This document shows, piece after piece, positions 24,046-32,907 of a stretch of DNA of 47,164 bases. The stretch lies in contig JAMPDC010000001.1 in NCBI GenBank assembly GCA_023665865.1, positions 1,294,294-1,341,457 on the forward strand, read 5' to 3'. The stretch's first letter is position 1; each line of letters starts with the position of its first letter. The position numbers were made by a program, and so were the translations under genes. This DNA is from Staphylococcus sp. Lineage in GTDB: Bacteria; Bacteroidota; Bacteroidia; Bacteroidales; Muribaculaceae. The notes below the pieces were generated by a model that was not told the origin of the DNA, did no database searches, and saw only the letters and a program-made list of their open reading frames with translations.

Positions 24046-25647
24046 TCACTCATGAGCCTGCCGGGGGCCGTCGTGGGTGTAGTGGAAGTAGTCGAAAGCC
24101 GTCTGTCCGGCTGCGGAATCATCGGGCGAGGTAGTGTAGGCGTAGATGCCTGTGCGCACCCCTTTCCAGAAACCCTCCTTCATCTCAAATGGCTCGCCGA
24201 GGGGACGGAAATCTTTCCCGTCAAGGCTGTAGCTGTAGGCAAACGAGTTGGCCGGGGCGTCGATCGAGAGGCGCAGGGTGACTTCTGCCGGCTCTATCTT
24301 CCCGGTGAGTGGGACCGAGACTTCAATGAGGCTGTCGCGCTCAACATACAGGCAGGGCTTTCCATCCGTCGGGTCGACCATGACACCGGCACCGTTGAAG
24401 CTCTTGCCGAGGCAGGCGAGTCCGCTTCTGTCGCCGGGCTTCATGGCGGAGAAGTCGAGCTTTATCTCGGCCTCAGAGCGGTAGCCCATGATCTTCTGTG
24501 TGAGCTGATTCCTGGCGAGGCGCAGCCATGAGGCATGGATCGGTTTTATGGTCAGCCAGCCTTCGCGCTCAGTCGTGGAGACCATCCCCGGCACGGGATT
24601 ATGGTTGGTCTGCCATTGCAGTCCGGGTTGAGGGGCCGAGAAATCGTCGGAAGCCTGCGGGGTGTGGGCTTGGGTCTGAGAGGCGAATGGCTTCTTGCAG
24701 ATCTTCATCGGTTCACCGACGCCGTTGCCGTCATAGTCTGTCCCGATGACGGGGTAGCCATCCTCGGCCCAGCTGACAGGCTGGAGGTGGAGCACACGTC
24801 CGCGCACTCCGGCCGATTGGAAGTGGTAGAACCACCAGTCTCCGTCGGGAGTGTCGACGAGCGAGCCCTGGTGAGGACCGTTGGTGTCGGTCGATCCCTT
24901 TTCGAGCACGCGCTTCGCCTCGTAGGGGCCATAGACATCCTTGGAGCGCAATATGGTCTGCCAGCCTTTGCTGACACCCCCTTCGGGTATGGAGATGTAG
25001 TAGTAGCCATCCTTGCGGAACATCTTCGGGCCCTCGGCCACCGGGCCGTGGTAGACTTTCGTACCCTCGTCGAGCAGAGTGCGTCCGTCGGGGCTCATGC
25101 GGTGGATGATGATAGGACCGGCACGGTGACGGCTACGCACGAGATAGGCGCTTCCGTCCTCGTCCCAGAAGGGGCAGGGGTCCTCCCATTTGGCCACGGC
25201 CTTGACGACGTGGAATGGCGTCCAGGGGCCGGCAGGATTCTCGGCGGTGGTCATCAGCAGCCCCTCCTCGGGTGTGCAGACGAAGATCCAGAACTTACCG
25301 TCGTGGTAGCGCAGGGCGGGAGCCCATGTCCCCTCGGCATATTTCGTCATCGCGTCATAGCCGGGGAAGTCCATGCTGTCATAGACGTTGCCGATGATGT
25401 GCCAGTTGACCATATCGTCCGACTCCAGTATGGGCATGCCCATGAAATGAAACTCCGAGCAGGTCATGTAGAACTTGTCGCCGACACGGATGATATCGGG
25501 GTCGGAATAGTCGGCGTTGAGGACCGGATTGGCAAATGTCCCGTCGCCCAAATCCCCCCATTGCGGATTGTCGGCCCGTGCGATAGAAGTCGCAGACAGT
25601 GACACCGCTATGGCTATCATGGCCGGGATGAAGCTTTTTATTCTCAT
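24046..25647 (-). CDS. Glycoside hydrolase family 43, exported (beta-xylosidase/arabinosidase type)
   Basis: Start placed at 25647 (MRIKSFIPAMIAIAVSLSAT), which gives a clear signal peptide cut near ARA-DN (residue 26). An in-frame ATG at 25800 would precede the promoter. Length is 533 residues. The five-bladed propeller domain carries the expected residues: Asp49 (NADYSDPDIIRVGD) as base, Asp156 (WEDPCPFWDEDG), and Glu205 (GPVAEGPKMF) as acid. The C-terminal half (from about 340) is a beta-sandwich, as in GH43 subfamily 12-like xylosidases (DRSGLACLGKSFNGAGVMVD). It acts in the periplasm or outside on arabinoxylan-like glycans. No SusC/D pair is nearby. Confidence 0.9.
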   Translation of the reverse strand: MRIKSFIPAMIAIAVSLSATSIARADNPQWGDLGDGTFANPVLNADYSDPDIIRVGDKFYMTCSEFHFMGMPILESDDMVNWHIIGNVYDSMDFPGYDAMTKYAEGTWAPALRYHDGKFWIFVCTPEEGLLMTTAENPAGPWTPFHVVKAVAKWEDPCPFWDEDGSAYLVRSRHRAGPIIIHRMSPDGRTLLDEGTKVYHGPVAEGPKMFRKDGYYYISIPEGGVSKGWQTILRSKDVYGPYEAKRVLEKGSTDTNGPHQGSLVDTPDGDWWFYHFQSAGVRGRVLHLQPVSWAEDGYPVIGTDYDGNGVGEPMKICKKPFASQTQAHTPQASDDFSAPQPGLQWQTNHNPVPGMVSTTEREGWLTIKPIHASWLRLARNQLTQKIMGYRSEAEIKLDFSAMKPGDRSGLACLGKSFNGAGVMVDPTDGKPCLYVERDSLIEVSVPLTGKIEPAEVTLRLSIDAPANSFAYSYSLDGKDFRPLGEPFEMKEGFWKGVRTGIYAYTTSPDDSAAGQTAFDYFHYTHDGPRQAHE

Positions 25648-25677
25648 TACAATAAGGACGTGGTTGGTTTTACGGTG

Positions 25678-25685
25678 CAAATTTA
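25678..25685 (-). promoter_or_regulatory. -7 promoter box of the GH43 gene
   Basis: TAAATTTG on the minus strand, 30 bp before the start at 25647. No good -33 partner. It is divergent from the box at 25761. Confidence 0.5.
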
Positions 25686-25760
25686 CGTAGTTTTTTTGTG
25701 CCCATGTTGAAATTTGTTTACAAATGTGGGCAGAGTATGTATGTTTTGGGATTTTTTCGT

Positions 25761-25768
25761 TAACTTTG
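25761..25768 (+). promoter_or_regulatory. -7 promoter box of the coiled-coil gene
   Basis: TAACTTTG lies about 93 bp before the chosen ATG at 25862, leaving a leader of about 85 nt. No clear -33 partner. Confidence 0.5.
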
Positions 25769-25861
25769 CGAGGTGTAGGTGCCGCAAAAAGGCCCCGCAC
25801 GCTCTTCTATACCCTGAAACCTAAGCAGGAGCCTAACCTGTTAATAAACACTGTGCACATT

Positions 25862-27286
25862 ATGTCGATGATGTCAATACTACGTCGAGCTTTCGGATTC
25901 TCACCTGACACTGAAGAGGAAGAGGGTGACTATGATCCCACTGTCCCAACCTATGCCGTCAGCACCCGCCCTGCTGAACCGGTGCAGACCACTGTCGCAG
26001 ATAGTGAAGAGAAGCCGGCTCCGGCCGAAGAGACAGCCCGTGACAGCTCCGGAGCGCTCTCCGACGATAAGTTGCCGGCCGACATCTTCGATGCCGTGAT
26101 CGAGATTTTCAACCAGGCGCAGCCCGACTTTGTCAGGGAGTGTCTCAATGTGGAGGCCCAGCGGCAATATATACTCAATTCTCTCTCAGAAAGTCTGCGT
26201 GGACGGGTCTCGACAGCTATCTCGACAGGCAACCGCGGATGGCAGAAAGAGAAGGAGGGGCTTGAGAAACGCATTGCGGAGCTTGAGGGCGACGACAATG
26301 AGCTCACACGTCTGCGCAAGGACAACCGTCGCCTGCAGCTGAGTGTCGACCGTCAGAAACGCGCCCTGCTCGACCGCATCAACGATCTGGAGTCACAGGT
26401 GGCACGTCAGACTGAAGAGAAAGAGCGCTACTACACCCGCAAGCGGCTTCCGGAGAGCGAGGAGCTCACCAAGGCCAATGCCCGTGTCAAAGATCTTGAG
26501 AGCGAGCAAGCCGCACTGAAGGCCGAGATAAGCACCCTGAAAGCAAGCGCCGACCATGAGCAACCGGTGGAAGCAGAGCCGGTGGTAGATGTCGAGGCTC
26601 TCAAAGCGGGTTTTGAGCAGGAGAAGGCTCAGCTCGAACATGAGAAGGCCGAGCTTGCGAGCGAGTGCGAGCATCTCAGGGAGGAAGTGGCACGCCAGAC
26701 CACACTCAAGGAGCAGCTCGAGATGAAAACCTCCATGAGCGATGTCATGATCAACGATCTCCGCAATCAGGCCGCGGCTGCACGTGGCGAACTGGAGAAA
26801 TTCCAGCATGAACAGGAGGCCGTCATGGAGCAGATCAAGACCCAGCTTGACGGATTTGAGGATCTCAAGGCCCGGAAAGACGCCAAGATCAATGAGCTCC
26901 AGGAGGCTAACACATCCCTGCGACAGACCATCGAGACAAACCTCTATAATCAAGCCAACAGTGAGATGAAGCTGCGCCGCGAGATCAAGGATCTGAAAGC
27001 CGAGCTTGACAGACTCGCCGGCTCCAAGTCAGAACCGGTGGCTCCGCAGCCCGTCGAACCATCCTCGGCCGCCGCTACCCCGCGCGATATCTCCGAACCG
27101 TCGGCTCCGGCAGTCCCCGAAAAGCCTCAGCGCCGCCGCGGACGCCCCAAAAAGGTGAAAACCGAGCCTGAACTCGACAGCACCGACTGGTTTGCCGGAG
27201 CCAAGCATGACGACCCCGATTTCGGTTACCATGAGCCGCCCCGCCGTCCTGTCAACGACAACGAAGCGCAACTCACGCTGTTTTGA
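25862..27286 (+). CDS. Coiled-coil protein with C-terminal AT-hook, unknown function
   Basis: Start at 25862 (MSMMSILRRAFGFSPDTEEE), 474 residues; the ATG at 25724 lies before the -7 box. An acidic N-terminus and a conserved block (about 65-120, PADIFDAVIEIFNQAQPDFV, LNSLSESLRGRV) are followed by a long coiled coil (about 125-395, rich in Glu, Lys, Leu and Gln). A Pro/Ala/Ser linker then leads to an AT-hook-like motif QRRRGRPKKVKTEPE and the short end STDWFAGAKHDDPDFGYHEP. AT-hooks bind the DNA minor groove. A cytosolic DNA-associated scaffold is suggested. I do not know a named family. Confidence 0.75.
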   Translation: MSMMSILRRAFGFSPDTEEEEGDYDPTVPTYAVSTRPAEPVQTTVADSEEKPAPAEETARDSSGALSDDKLPADIFDAVIEIFNQAQPDFVRECLNVEAQRQYILNSLSESLRGRVSTAISTGNRGWQKEKEGLEKRIAELEGDDNELTRLRKDNRRLQLSVDRQKRALLDRINDLESQVARQTEEKERYYTRKRLPESEELTKANARVKDLESEQAALKAEISTLKASADHEQPVEAEPVVDVEALKAGFEQEKAQLEHEKAELASECEHLREEVARQTTLKEQLEMKTSMSDVMINDLRNQAAAARGELEKFQHEQEAVMEQIKTQLDGFEDLKARKDAKINELQEANTSLRQTIETNLYNQANSEMKLRREIKDLKAELDRLAGSKSEPVAPQPVEPSSAAATPRDISEPSAPAVPEKPQRRRGRPKKVKTEPELDSTDWFAGAKHDDPDFGYHEPPRRPVNDNEAQLTLF

Positions 27287-27318
27287 AACGTATCTGAACC
27301 TATCCGATTGTACGAAAC

Positions 27319-29502
27319 ATGAAAAAGTTAATCACATATCTTGTCCTGGCCTCAGCCATGATCCCGGCCTCCTCGGCCTCTATCTCAAACAATCCTCAGC
27401 TGGCGCCCTACGTCTCGCCTCAGAATGGTGTGGCAAGGGTCGTCAAGCCTGCATACCTTCCCGACGGTCTCAGCTATCTCGCACTGTCGGACGACGCCAA
27501 GAGAGTAGTCAAATACGACACCCGGACCGGTAAGGAAATCGAAACCGTCATGGATGTCACCCACACCCGCGACGTGACAATTCCGTCGATGGAATCATTC
27601 ACTCTCAGCCCTGACGGGACAAAGATCCTCGTGCGACGTGAGACGAAGGCAATCTACCGCCGCTCGTCAATGTCGAAATTCTACATCTACGAGATCCGCA
27701 CGCGCCAGATGCGTCCTCTGTCCGAGAAGTTTGAATATCAGCGGGAACCGCTCTTCTCACCCGACGGACGTATGGTGGCCTTCGTAGGTAATGACAACAA
27801 CATCCACCTCCACAAATATGACTATGGGACAGAAGTCGACGTGACCACCGACGGCCAGACTGACCATATCATCAACGGAGTCCCCGACTGGGTCTATGAG
27901 GAAGAGTTCACCACCTCCTCGTCGATGGCATGGGCTCCTGACAACATGACGCTCTGCTATCTGAAATATAATGAGACCGATGTCCCCGCATTCAGCTTCC
28001 CGCTCTACGAAGGCACATGCGAGCCGATGAAGCAGTATGCGCTCTATCCCGGATCGTTTACCTACAAGTATCCCGTGGCCGGCGAACCAAACTCGAAAGT
28101 GACAGTCCATAGCTACGATATCGACAACCGCAAGACCAAGAATCTCGATATACCCGCGAGATACGAATATATCCCCCGCATCGCTTTCGGCGGAGATCCC
28201 GACCGTCTGATCATCGAGACTCTCAACCGCGAGCAGACCCGCCTGGAGCTCTTCAGCATGAATCCGCGTTCCAATGTGGCCAAGTCGATCCTTGTCGAGG
28301 AAGAGTCGGCATGGCTCGAGCCTGTCACCTATGAGGATATCACCTTCAATGCCGACAACTTCGTCATCCTCTCGGCACGCACCGGCTATACCCATGCCTA
28401 TCAGTATAACTATTCGGGCACGATGACCCGTGCGATCACCAAGGGTGACTTCGATGTGCTCGCCTACTACGGCAAGGATGCGCGTGGCAATCACTATGTG
28501 CAGTCGACGGCCAGCGGTGCTGTCAACAGAGTCGTCTCACGCATCGATCCCAAAGGCGTGATGACCAATATCACCCCCGACAAGGGTTGTGCATCCGTGT
28601 GGTTCACTCCCGCGATGAATTTCTATGTGAGCAACTACAGCAATGCCCAGACGCCGCCGGTCTACACCCTCCGCACCATCGCCGACAAGGATGTGCGTGT
28701 GCTTGAGGACAACGCTGACGTGGCCCGGAAATATGCCTCGGCTCCGAAGCGCGAGTTCCTCACCGTCACTACCAATGAGGGTAACACCATCAACGCCTAT
28801 ATGCTGAAACCGGCCGATTTCAACTCATCGAAGCGCTATCCGGTCATCATGACGCAGTATAGTGGCCCAGGGTCACAGCAGGTGCTTGACACATGGGCCA
28901 TTGACTGGCCTCAGTATGCAGCCATGGACGGCTATATCGTCATCTGTGCCGACGGACGTGGCACGGGTGGACGCGGGCGTGCCTGGGAGACCGTGGTCTA
29001 TAAGAACCTCGGCTACTATGAGACCATCGACCAGCAGGCCGTGGCACGCTGGGCTGCCTCACAACCCTATGTCAATGGTGACAAGATCGGTATCTGCGGT
29101 TGGAGCTATGGCGGTTACGAGTCCCTGATGTGTGTCTCGACACCCTCGACACCCTTTGCGGCAGCCGTGGCTATCGCCCCCGTGACCGACTGGCGCTACT
29201 ACGACACGATCTATGCCGAGCGCTACATGCTCACCCCGCAGGCCAATGAGGACGGCTATCAGACGTCGGCTCCTCTCTCGGCAGTCGGCAATCTGTCGGT
29301 GCCCCTGCTCATCATGCATGGCACGGCTGACGATAATGTCCATTTCATGAACACCGTGCAGTACACTTCGGCCCTTCAGGGCGCAGGCAAGTGGTGCGAC
29401 ATGTTTATCTACCCCAACAAGAATCATTCAATCTACGGTTGCGACGCACGCCTTTCGGTCTATTCCCGCATGCTCGCCTATTTCAACACCTATCTGCGCT
29501 AA
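27319..29502 (+). CDS. Dipeptidyl peptidase IV (S9B prolyl peptidase), exported
   Basis: This 727-residue protein has a signal peptide (MKKLITYLVLASAMIPASSA). The beta-propeller (about 30-480) carries the substrate N-terminus binder DWVYEEEF. The alpha/beta-hydrolase domain has catalytic Ser596 in GWSYGGYES, Asp671 in GTADDNVHF and His703 in NHSIYG, so all three are present. It removes X-Pro dipeptides in the periplasm. Closely related Bacteroides DPP4 enzymes are known and can act on host peptides. The gene follows the coiled-coil gene by 32 bp and precedes a membrane protein gene by 37 bp. Confidence 0.95.
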   Translation: MKKLITYLVLASAMIPASSASISNNPQLAPYVSPQNGVARVVKPAYLPDGLSYLALSDDAKRVVKYDTRTGKEIETVMDVTHTRDVTIPSMESFTLSPDGTKILVRRETKAIYRRSSMSKFYIYEIRTRQMRPLSEKFEYQREPLFSPDGRMVAFVGNDNNIHLHKYDYGTEVDVTTDGQTDHIINGVPDWVYEEEFTTSSSMAWAPDNMTLCYLKYNETDVPAFSFPLYEGTCEPMKQYALYPGSFTYKYPVAGEPNSKVTVHSYDIDNRKTKNLDIPARYEYIPRIAFGGDPDRLIIETLNREQTRLELFSMNPRSNVAKSILVEEESAWLEPVTYEDITFNADNFVILSARTGYTHAYQYNYSGTMTRAITKGDFDVLAYYGKDARGNHYVQSTASGAVNRVVSRIDPKGVMTNITPDKGCASVWFTPAMNFYVSNYSNAQTPPVYTLRTIADKDVRVLEDNADVARKYASAPKREFLTVTTNEGNTINAYMLKPADFNSSKRYPVIMTQYSGPGSQQVLDTWAIDWPQYAAMDGYIVICADGRGTGGRGRAWETVVYKNLGYYETIDQQAVARWAASQPYVNGDKIGICGWSYGGYESLMCVSTPSTPFAAAVAIAPVTDWRYYDTIYAERYMLTPQANEDGYQTSAPLSAVGNLSVPLLIMHGTADDNVHFMNTVQYTSALQGAGKWCDMFIYPNKNHSIYGCDARLSVYSRMLAYFNTYLR

Positions 29503-29539
29503 AGGCCGGATACTCTCTATATATTTATTACTTGACCTA

Positions 29540-30862
29540 ATGTCACAACAACACATTACGAACGAAAGAGCGATTTTCACACTCTGGCTCAACTGGACTA
29601 TCGGTGTGGGAGCGCTCGCCGTGCCTGAGTTTGTCGGACTTTTCGTCCCGAAGCTCTGGCTCCCTGTCATAATCCTTGCCTTGATATTGCTGCTGTATCT
29701 ATATCGCAACACGGGCCGTAAATTCCAGGCCTCGTCGTGCGATCTCATCCAGACACTTTGTTTCCGCACATTGTGGATCAGCGCCTTCATCATGCTCCTC
29801 ATCGGAGTCATCTACACCCGCGGTTTCATCTTCCTTATCTATCCGGAAGAGATGTTGAATCCGAGTATTCCCTATCTTGGAGTCCTGATTGTCGCACCGG
29901 TATCGACGCTGGTCTGTGTGGTGGCTATGCTCCAGGGACATGAATCGAAGGTATGCCATGACTGTATCATCAACTACGGCACTGCCTCGGAGCGTGGTTT
30001 TCTCGGCAAGATTTTCTTTCAGGAAAGCAGCTATCAGTTGCGCACACTCCTCCTCCTGTCGGCCGGAGTTTCGGTTTTCACCTGGATTTACTATGCTATT
30101 TTCTATGTCAATGTGAATCTCAACAGTTATGACCGTTTCTTCTACAACTGGGTGCCGACACTGGTGTTTATCTTCTCGTCGATCTTCTTCGGCATGCGCT
30201 ATTTCTCGCTCTGGGGATACTATTACAACCATATCGAGCTGAACCCCCACGTGAGAATGAACGGATCTGCTGTCCGCTTCATCCTCCTCTGTGACGACAA
30301 TATCTTCCTCGGCCGTGGCGAGGATTTCCACGACACTCCCGACGGTAACAAGTATGACACTCCTGTGGCATTGACATTGGCTCACAAAAACTCTGTCTCT
30401 ATCGAAGAGGCCCAGGATCATTTCCACAACATGTGCGGTCTGGAGCCGGATGAATATTCAATCCGTTTCATGTATAAGAGCACTGACCTTTCAGGGCTTA
30501 GCAATGTGTTCCACTTCATCTGCTCGCTGCCGTCGAAGGATGTGCTTGAGAGCACCTCTCTCCATGGCCGCTGGTTCAATCTGTCGCAGCTTCAGCGTCT
30601 GCTCTACAACCGCGATCTCTCCCATGTCATGGCTGCTGAGATCCATCGGCTCTACACGGTGACGATGGCGTGGAAGACATATAATATCGAAGGCCGCCGT
30701 CTGTATAAGATGAAAAACTACCGCCCGGCCTTCCGCCTGAAAGGTATCTCTGACTGGGAGGTGGATTTCAACAATCCGCAGTGGCTCGATGTGGCCCGTT
30801 TCAACGAGGACAAACCCTTCTTCCGTCTGCGCAAGCTCTTCAGGCGTTCGCGGAGGGATTAA
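29540..30862 (+). CDS. Polytopic membrane protein with soluble C-terminal domain, unknown function
   Basis: This 440-residue protein has about six helices in its first half (about 13-58, two segments; 75-96; 113-135; 168-190; 202-220), including VISLILA-like stretches such as LPVIILALILLLYLY. Between them is the short cysteine motif CHDCIINYG. The C-terminal half (about 240-440) is soluble, with RFILLCDDNIFLGRGEDF and many aromatic and charged residues, and ends with a basic tail (RLRKLFRRSRRD). It lies 24 bp before miaA and is probably cotranscribed. I do not recognise a characterised family. Confidence 0.7.
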   Translation: MSQQHITNERAIFTLWLNWTIGVGALAVPEFVGLFVPKLWLPVIILALILLLYLYRNTGRKFQASSCDLIQTLCFRTLWISAFIMLLIGVIYTRGFIFLIYPEEMLNPSIPYLGVLIVAPVSTLVCVVAMLQGHESKVCHDCIINYGTASERGFLGKIFFQESSYQLRTLLLLSAGVSVFTWIYYAIFYVNVNLNSYDRFFYNWVPTLVFIFSSIFFGMRYFSLWGYYYNHIELNPHVRMNGSAVRFILLCDDNIFLGRGEDFHDTPDGNKYDTPVALTLAHKNSVSIEEAQDHFHNMCGLEPDEYSIRFMYKSTDLSGLSNVFHFICSLPSKDVLESTSLHGRWFNLSQLQRLLYNRDLSHVMAAEIHRLYTVTMAWKTYNIEGRRLYKMKNYRPAFRLKGISDWEVDFNNPQWLDVARFNEDKPFFRLRKLFRRSRRD

Positions 30863-30886
30863 GCCGTAAAAGAGAGAGAGCGATAA

Positions 30887-31795
30887 ATGAAAACTCCATT
30901 GATTGTGATAACCGGCCCTACAGCCTCGGGCAAGACCCGCAGGGCTGTGGAACTCGCCCGTGAGATCGGGGGGGAGATAGTCAGTGCGGACTCGCGTCAG
31001 ATCTATCGCGGGATGGACTTGGGTACGGGTAAAGATATGGAGGAATATGGCGAGGTGCCCGTCCACCTGGTAGATATCTGCCCTGCGGGCTACAAATATA
31101 ACCTCTATGAGTTTCTGCGCGATTTCGACAGTGTTGCCGACGGGATCGAGAGCCGGGGCCATAGGGTGATTCTCTGCGGTGGCACAGGGCTCTATGTCGA
31201 GAGCGTACTGAAAGGGCTTAGACTGCCCGAGGTGCCCGAGAATCCCGCGTTGAGGCAATCGCTCGAGGGAAAGACCCTCGGGGAACTTACGGAGATTCTG
31301 TCGTCGATGAAGGCGCTCCACAATGTCACGGATGTCGACACGGCCAAGCGTGCCATACGTGCGATAGAGATACAGACCTACTATGCCGAGCATCCCGACG
31401 CTGCCCGTCAGGCCGAGCCGCATCCGCTCACTGATGCCGTGGTCATCGGGGTTGAGATTGACCGTGAGGCCCGCCGCCGTCGCATCACCGAGCGGCTCCA
31501 TGCCCGTCTTGATGCAGGTATGGTTGATGAGGTCAGGGGCTTGCTTGACTCGGGAATCCCCGCCGCCGATCTGATCTACTACGGTCTGGAGTATAAATTC
31601 CTGACGCTCTACATCACCGGGGCCATGAGCTATGACGAGATGGTCAGTGGCCTGGAGATAGCCATCCATCAGTTTGCCAAGAGGCAGATGACGTGGTTCA
31701 GAGGCATGGAGAACCGTGGTTTCCCGATCAACTGGATCCCCTACGATCTGCCGACCCGGGAGTTCAATGCCCGTGCGCTTGAGCTGATAGGATGA
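30887..31795 (+). CDS. miaA: tRNA dimethylallyltransferase
   Basis: This 302-residue enzyme adds dimethylallyl to A37 of tRNAs reading UNN codons. The P-loop GPTASGKT is at 10-17. DSRQIYRGMDLGTGKD is the DSxQxYr motif near 35-50, and CGGTGLYVESVLKGL follows. The end (QFAKRQMTWFRG) is the family KRQxTWfR motif. It is slightly shorter than the typical 310-320 residues; Bacteroidetes often carry two miaA paralogues, and this may be either. It is followed by a hairpin terminator. Confidence 0.95.
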   Translation: MKTPLIVITGPTASGKTRRAVELAREIGGEIVSADSRQIYRGMDLGTGKDMEEYGEVPVHLVDICPAGYKYNLYEFLRDFDSVADGIESRGHRVILCGGTGLYVESVLKGLRLPEVPENPALRQSLEGKTLGELTEILSSMKALHNVTDVDTAKRAIRAIEIQTYYAEHPDAARQAEPHPLTDAVVIGVEIDREARRRRITERLHARLDAGMVDEVRGLLDSGIPAADLIYYGLEYKFLTLYITGAMSYDEMVSGLEIAIHQFAKRQMTWFRGMENRGFPINWIPYDLPTREFNARALELIG

Positions 31796-31826
31796 ACTTC
31801 ACGGTAAGATATATAAGGATATGACG

Positions 31827-31859
31827 AAAGGCGCTGCCGATGACCGGGCAACGCCTTTT
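31827..31859 (+). terminator. Terminator after miaA
   Basis: AAAGGCG (31827-31833) pairs with CGCCTTT (31852-31858), with inner GC pairing and a terminal T. It lies between the convergent miaA and fmt genes and may serve both. Confidence 0.75.
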
Positions 31860-31889
31860 CTATGTCGTGGACGGGTGGAGTTGTATCAT

Positions 31890-31932
31890 ATCTCAGGGGA
31901 GACGCTATGGTGAGACGGTGTCTCACGTGAGT
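31890..31932. repeat. GAGAC/GTCTC word cluster
   Basis: GGGGAGACGC, GTGAGAC-GGT-GTCTCAC and GAGTCTCAG follow each other. The central part is a small palindrome. These are the same words as in the 83 bp inverted repeat at 14448 and 15052. Confidence 0.55.
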
Positions 31933-31933
31933 C

Positions 31934-32893
31934 TCAGACGAAACGCGGGGTGGCGAGATGGGAGCCGCGGAGGAAGTCGGCGGTGGGCATGCGGCGTTTG
32001 CCGGGAGCCTGGAGGCTTATGATCTCGATGCTTCGGCTGTCACCTGTCCCTACCCACATCCGGTTGCCGTCGACGACGATCTGTCCGGGGGCTGCCTGAC
32101 GGCTGTCGACCCTGGTCTCGAATATCTTCACTGCTCCGACAGCGTTGTCACCGTCATGGAGCTCAGACCATGCGGCGGGATAGGGCGAGAGACCGCGCAC
32201 GAGGTTGTGGATCCTCTCTGCGGGAAGATTCCAGTCGATGCGGCAGGTCTCCTTGAAGATCTTGGGTGCCGGCGTAGGCTCCGTGTCGCCGATCAGCCTC
32301 TCCTGCGGTATGGGAGCGAGAGTGCCGGCTATGATATCGTCGATAGTCTTGATGGTGAGGTCGGCTCCGAGCATCATGAGGCGGTCGTGGACGTCGCCCA
32401 CGTTGTCGGTCGGGAGGATGTCGATGCGCTCCTGGGCTATGATGTCGCCGGTGTCTATCTCGTGTTTGAGGAAGAAGGTTGTGACGCCGGTCTGAGTGTC
32501 GCCGTTGATGACGGCCCAGTTGATGGGAGCGGCTCCGCGGTAGCGCGGGAGGAGTGAGGCATGGAGATTGAAGGTGCCGAGGCGGGGCATGGTCCAGACG
32601 ACTTCGGGGAGCATCCTGAAGGCGATGACGATGAAGAGGTCGGCGTTGAGCGAGCGCAGTTCGTCGACAAATTCAGGGTCTTTGAGCTTGACGGGCTGCA
32701 TGAGGTGGAGTCCACGGGCGATGGCAAACTCCTTGACCGGCGATTGGTAGAGCTTGTGGCCGCGGCCTGCGGGCTTGTCGGGCATTGTGACGACGCCTAC
32801 GACGTTATATCCGCCGTCGACGATGCGACGGAGGCTTTCGACGGCAAAGTCGGGGGTGCCGAGAAATACGATTCTGAGATTGTCCTTTGTCAT
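31934..32893 (-). CDS. fmt: Methionyl-tRNA formyltransferase
   Basis: This 319-residue enzyme formylates initiator Met-tRNA. The N-terminal Rossmann part begins RIVFLGTPDFAVESLRRIVD. The catalytic/folate block FNLHASLLPRYRGAAPINWA and IDTGDIIAQ carry the essential Asn, His and Asp. The C-terminal OB-like tRNA-binding domain starts near 210. It is 14 bp after the trpB2 stop, so transcription with that gene is likely. Confidence 0.96.
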   Translation of the reverse strand: MTKDNLRIVFLGTPDFAVESLRRIVDGGYNVVGVVTMPDKPAGRGHKLYQSPVKEFAIARGLHLMQPVKLKDPEFVDELRSLNADLFIVIAFRMLPEVVWTMPRLGTFNLHASLLPRYRGAAPINWAVINGDTQTGVTTFFLKHEIDTGDIIAQERIDILPTDNVGDVHDRLMMLGADLTIKTIDDIIAGTLAPIPQERLIGDTEPTPAPKIFKETCRIDWNLPAERIHNLVRGLSPYPAAWSELHDGDNAVGAVKIFETRVDSRQAAPGQIVVDGNRMWVGTGDSRSIEIISLQAPGKRRMPTADFLRGSHLATPRFV

Positions 32894-32907
32894 TATACTC
32901 TGATTGT

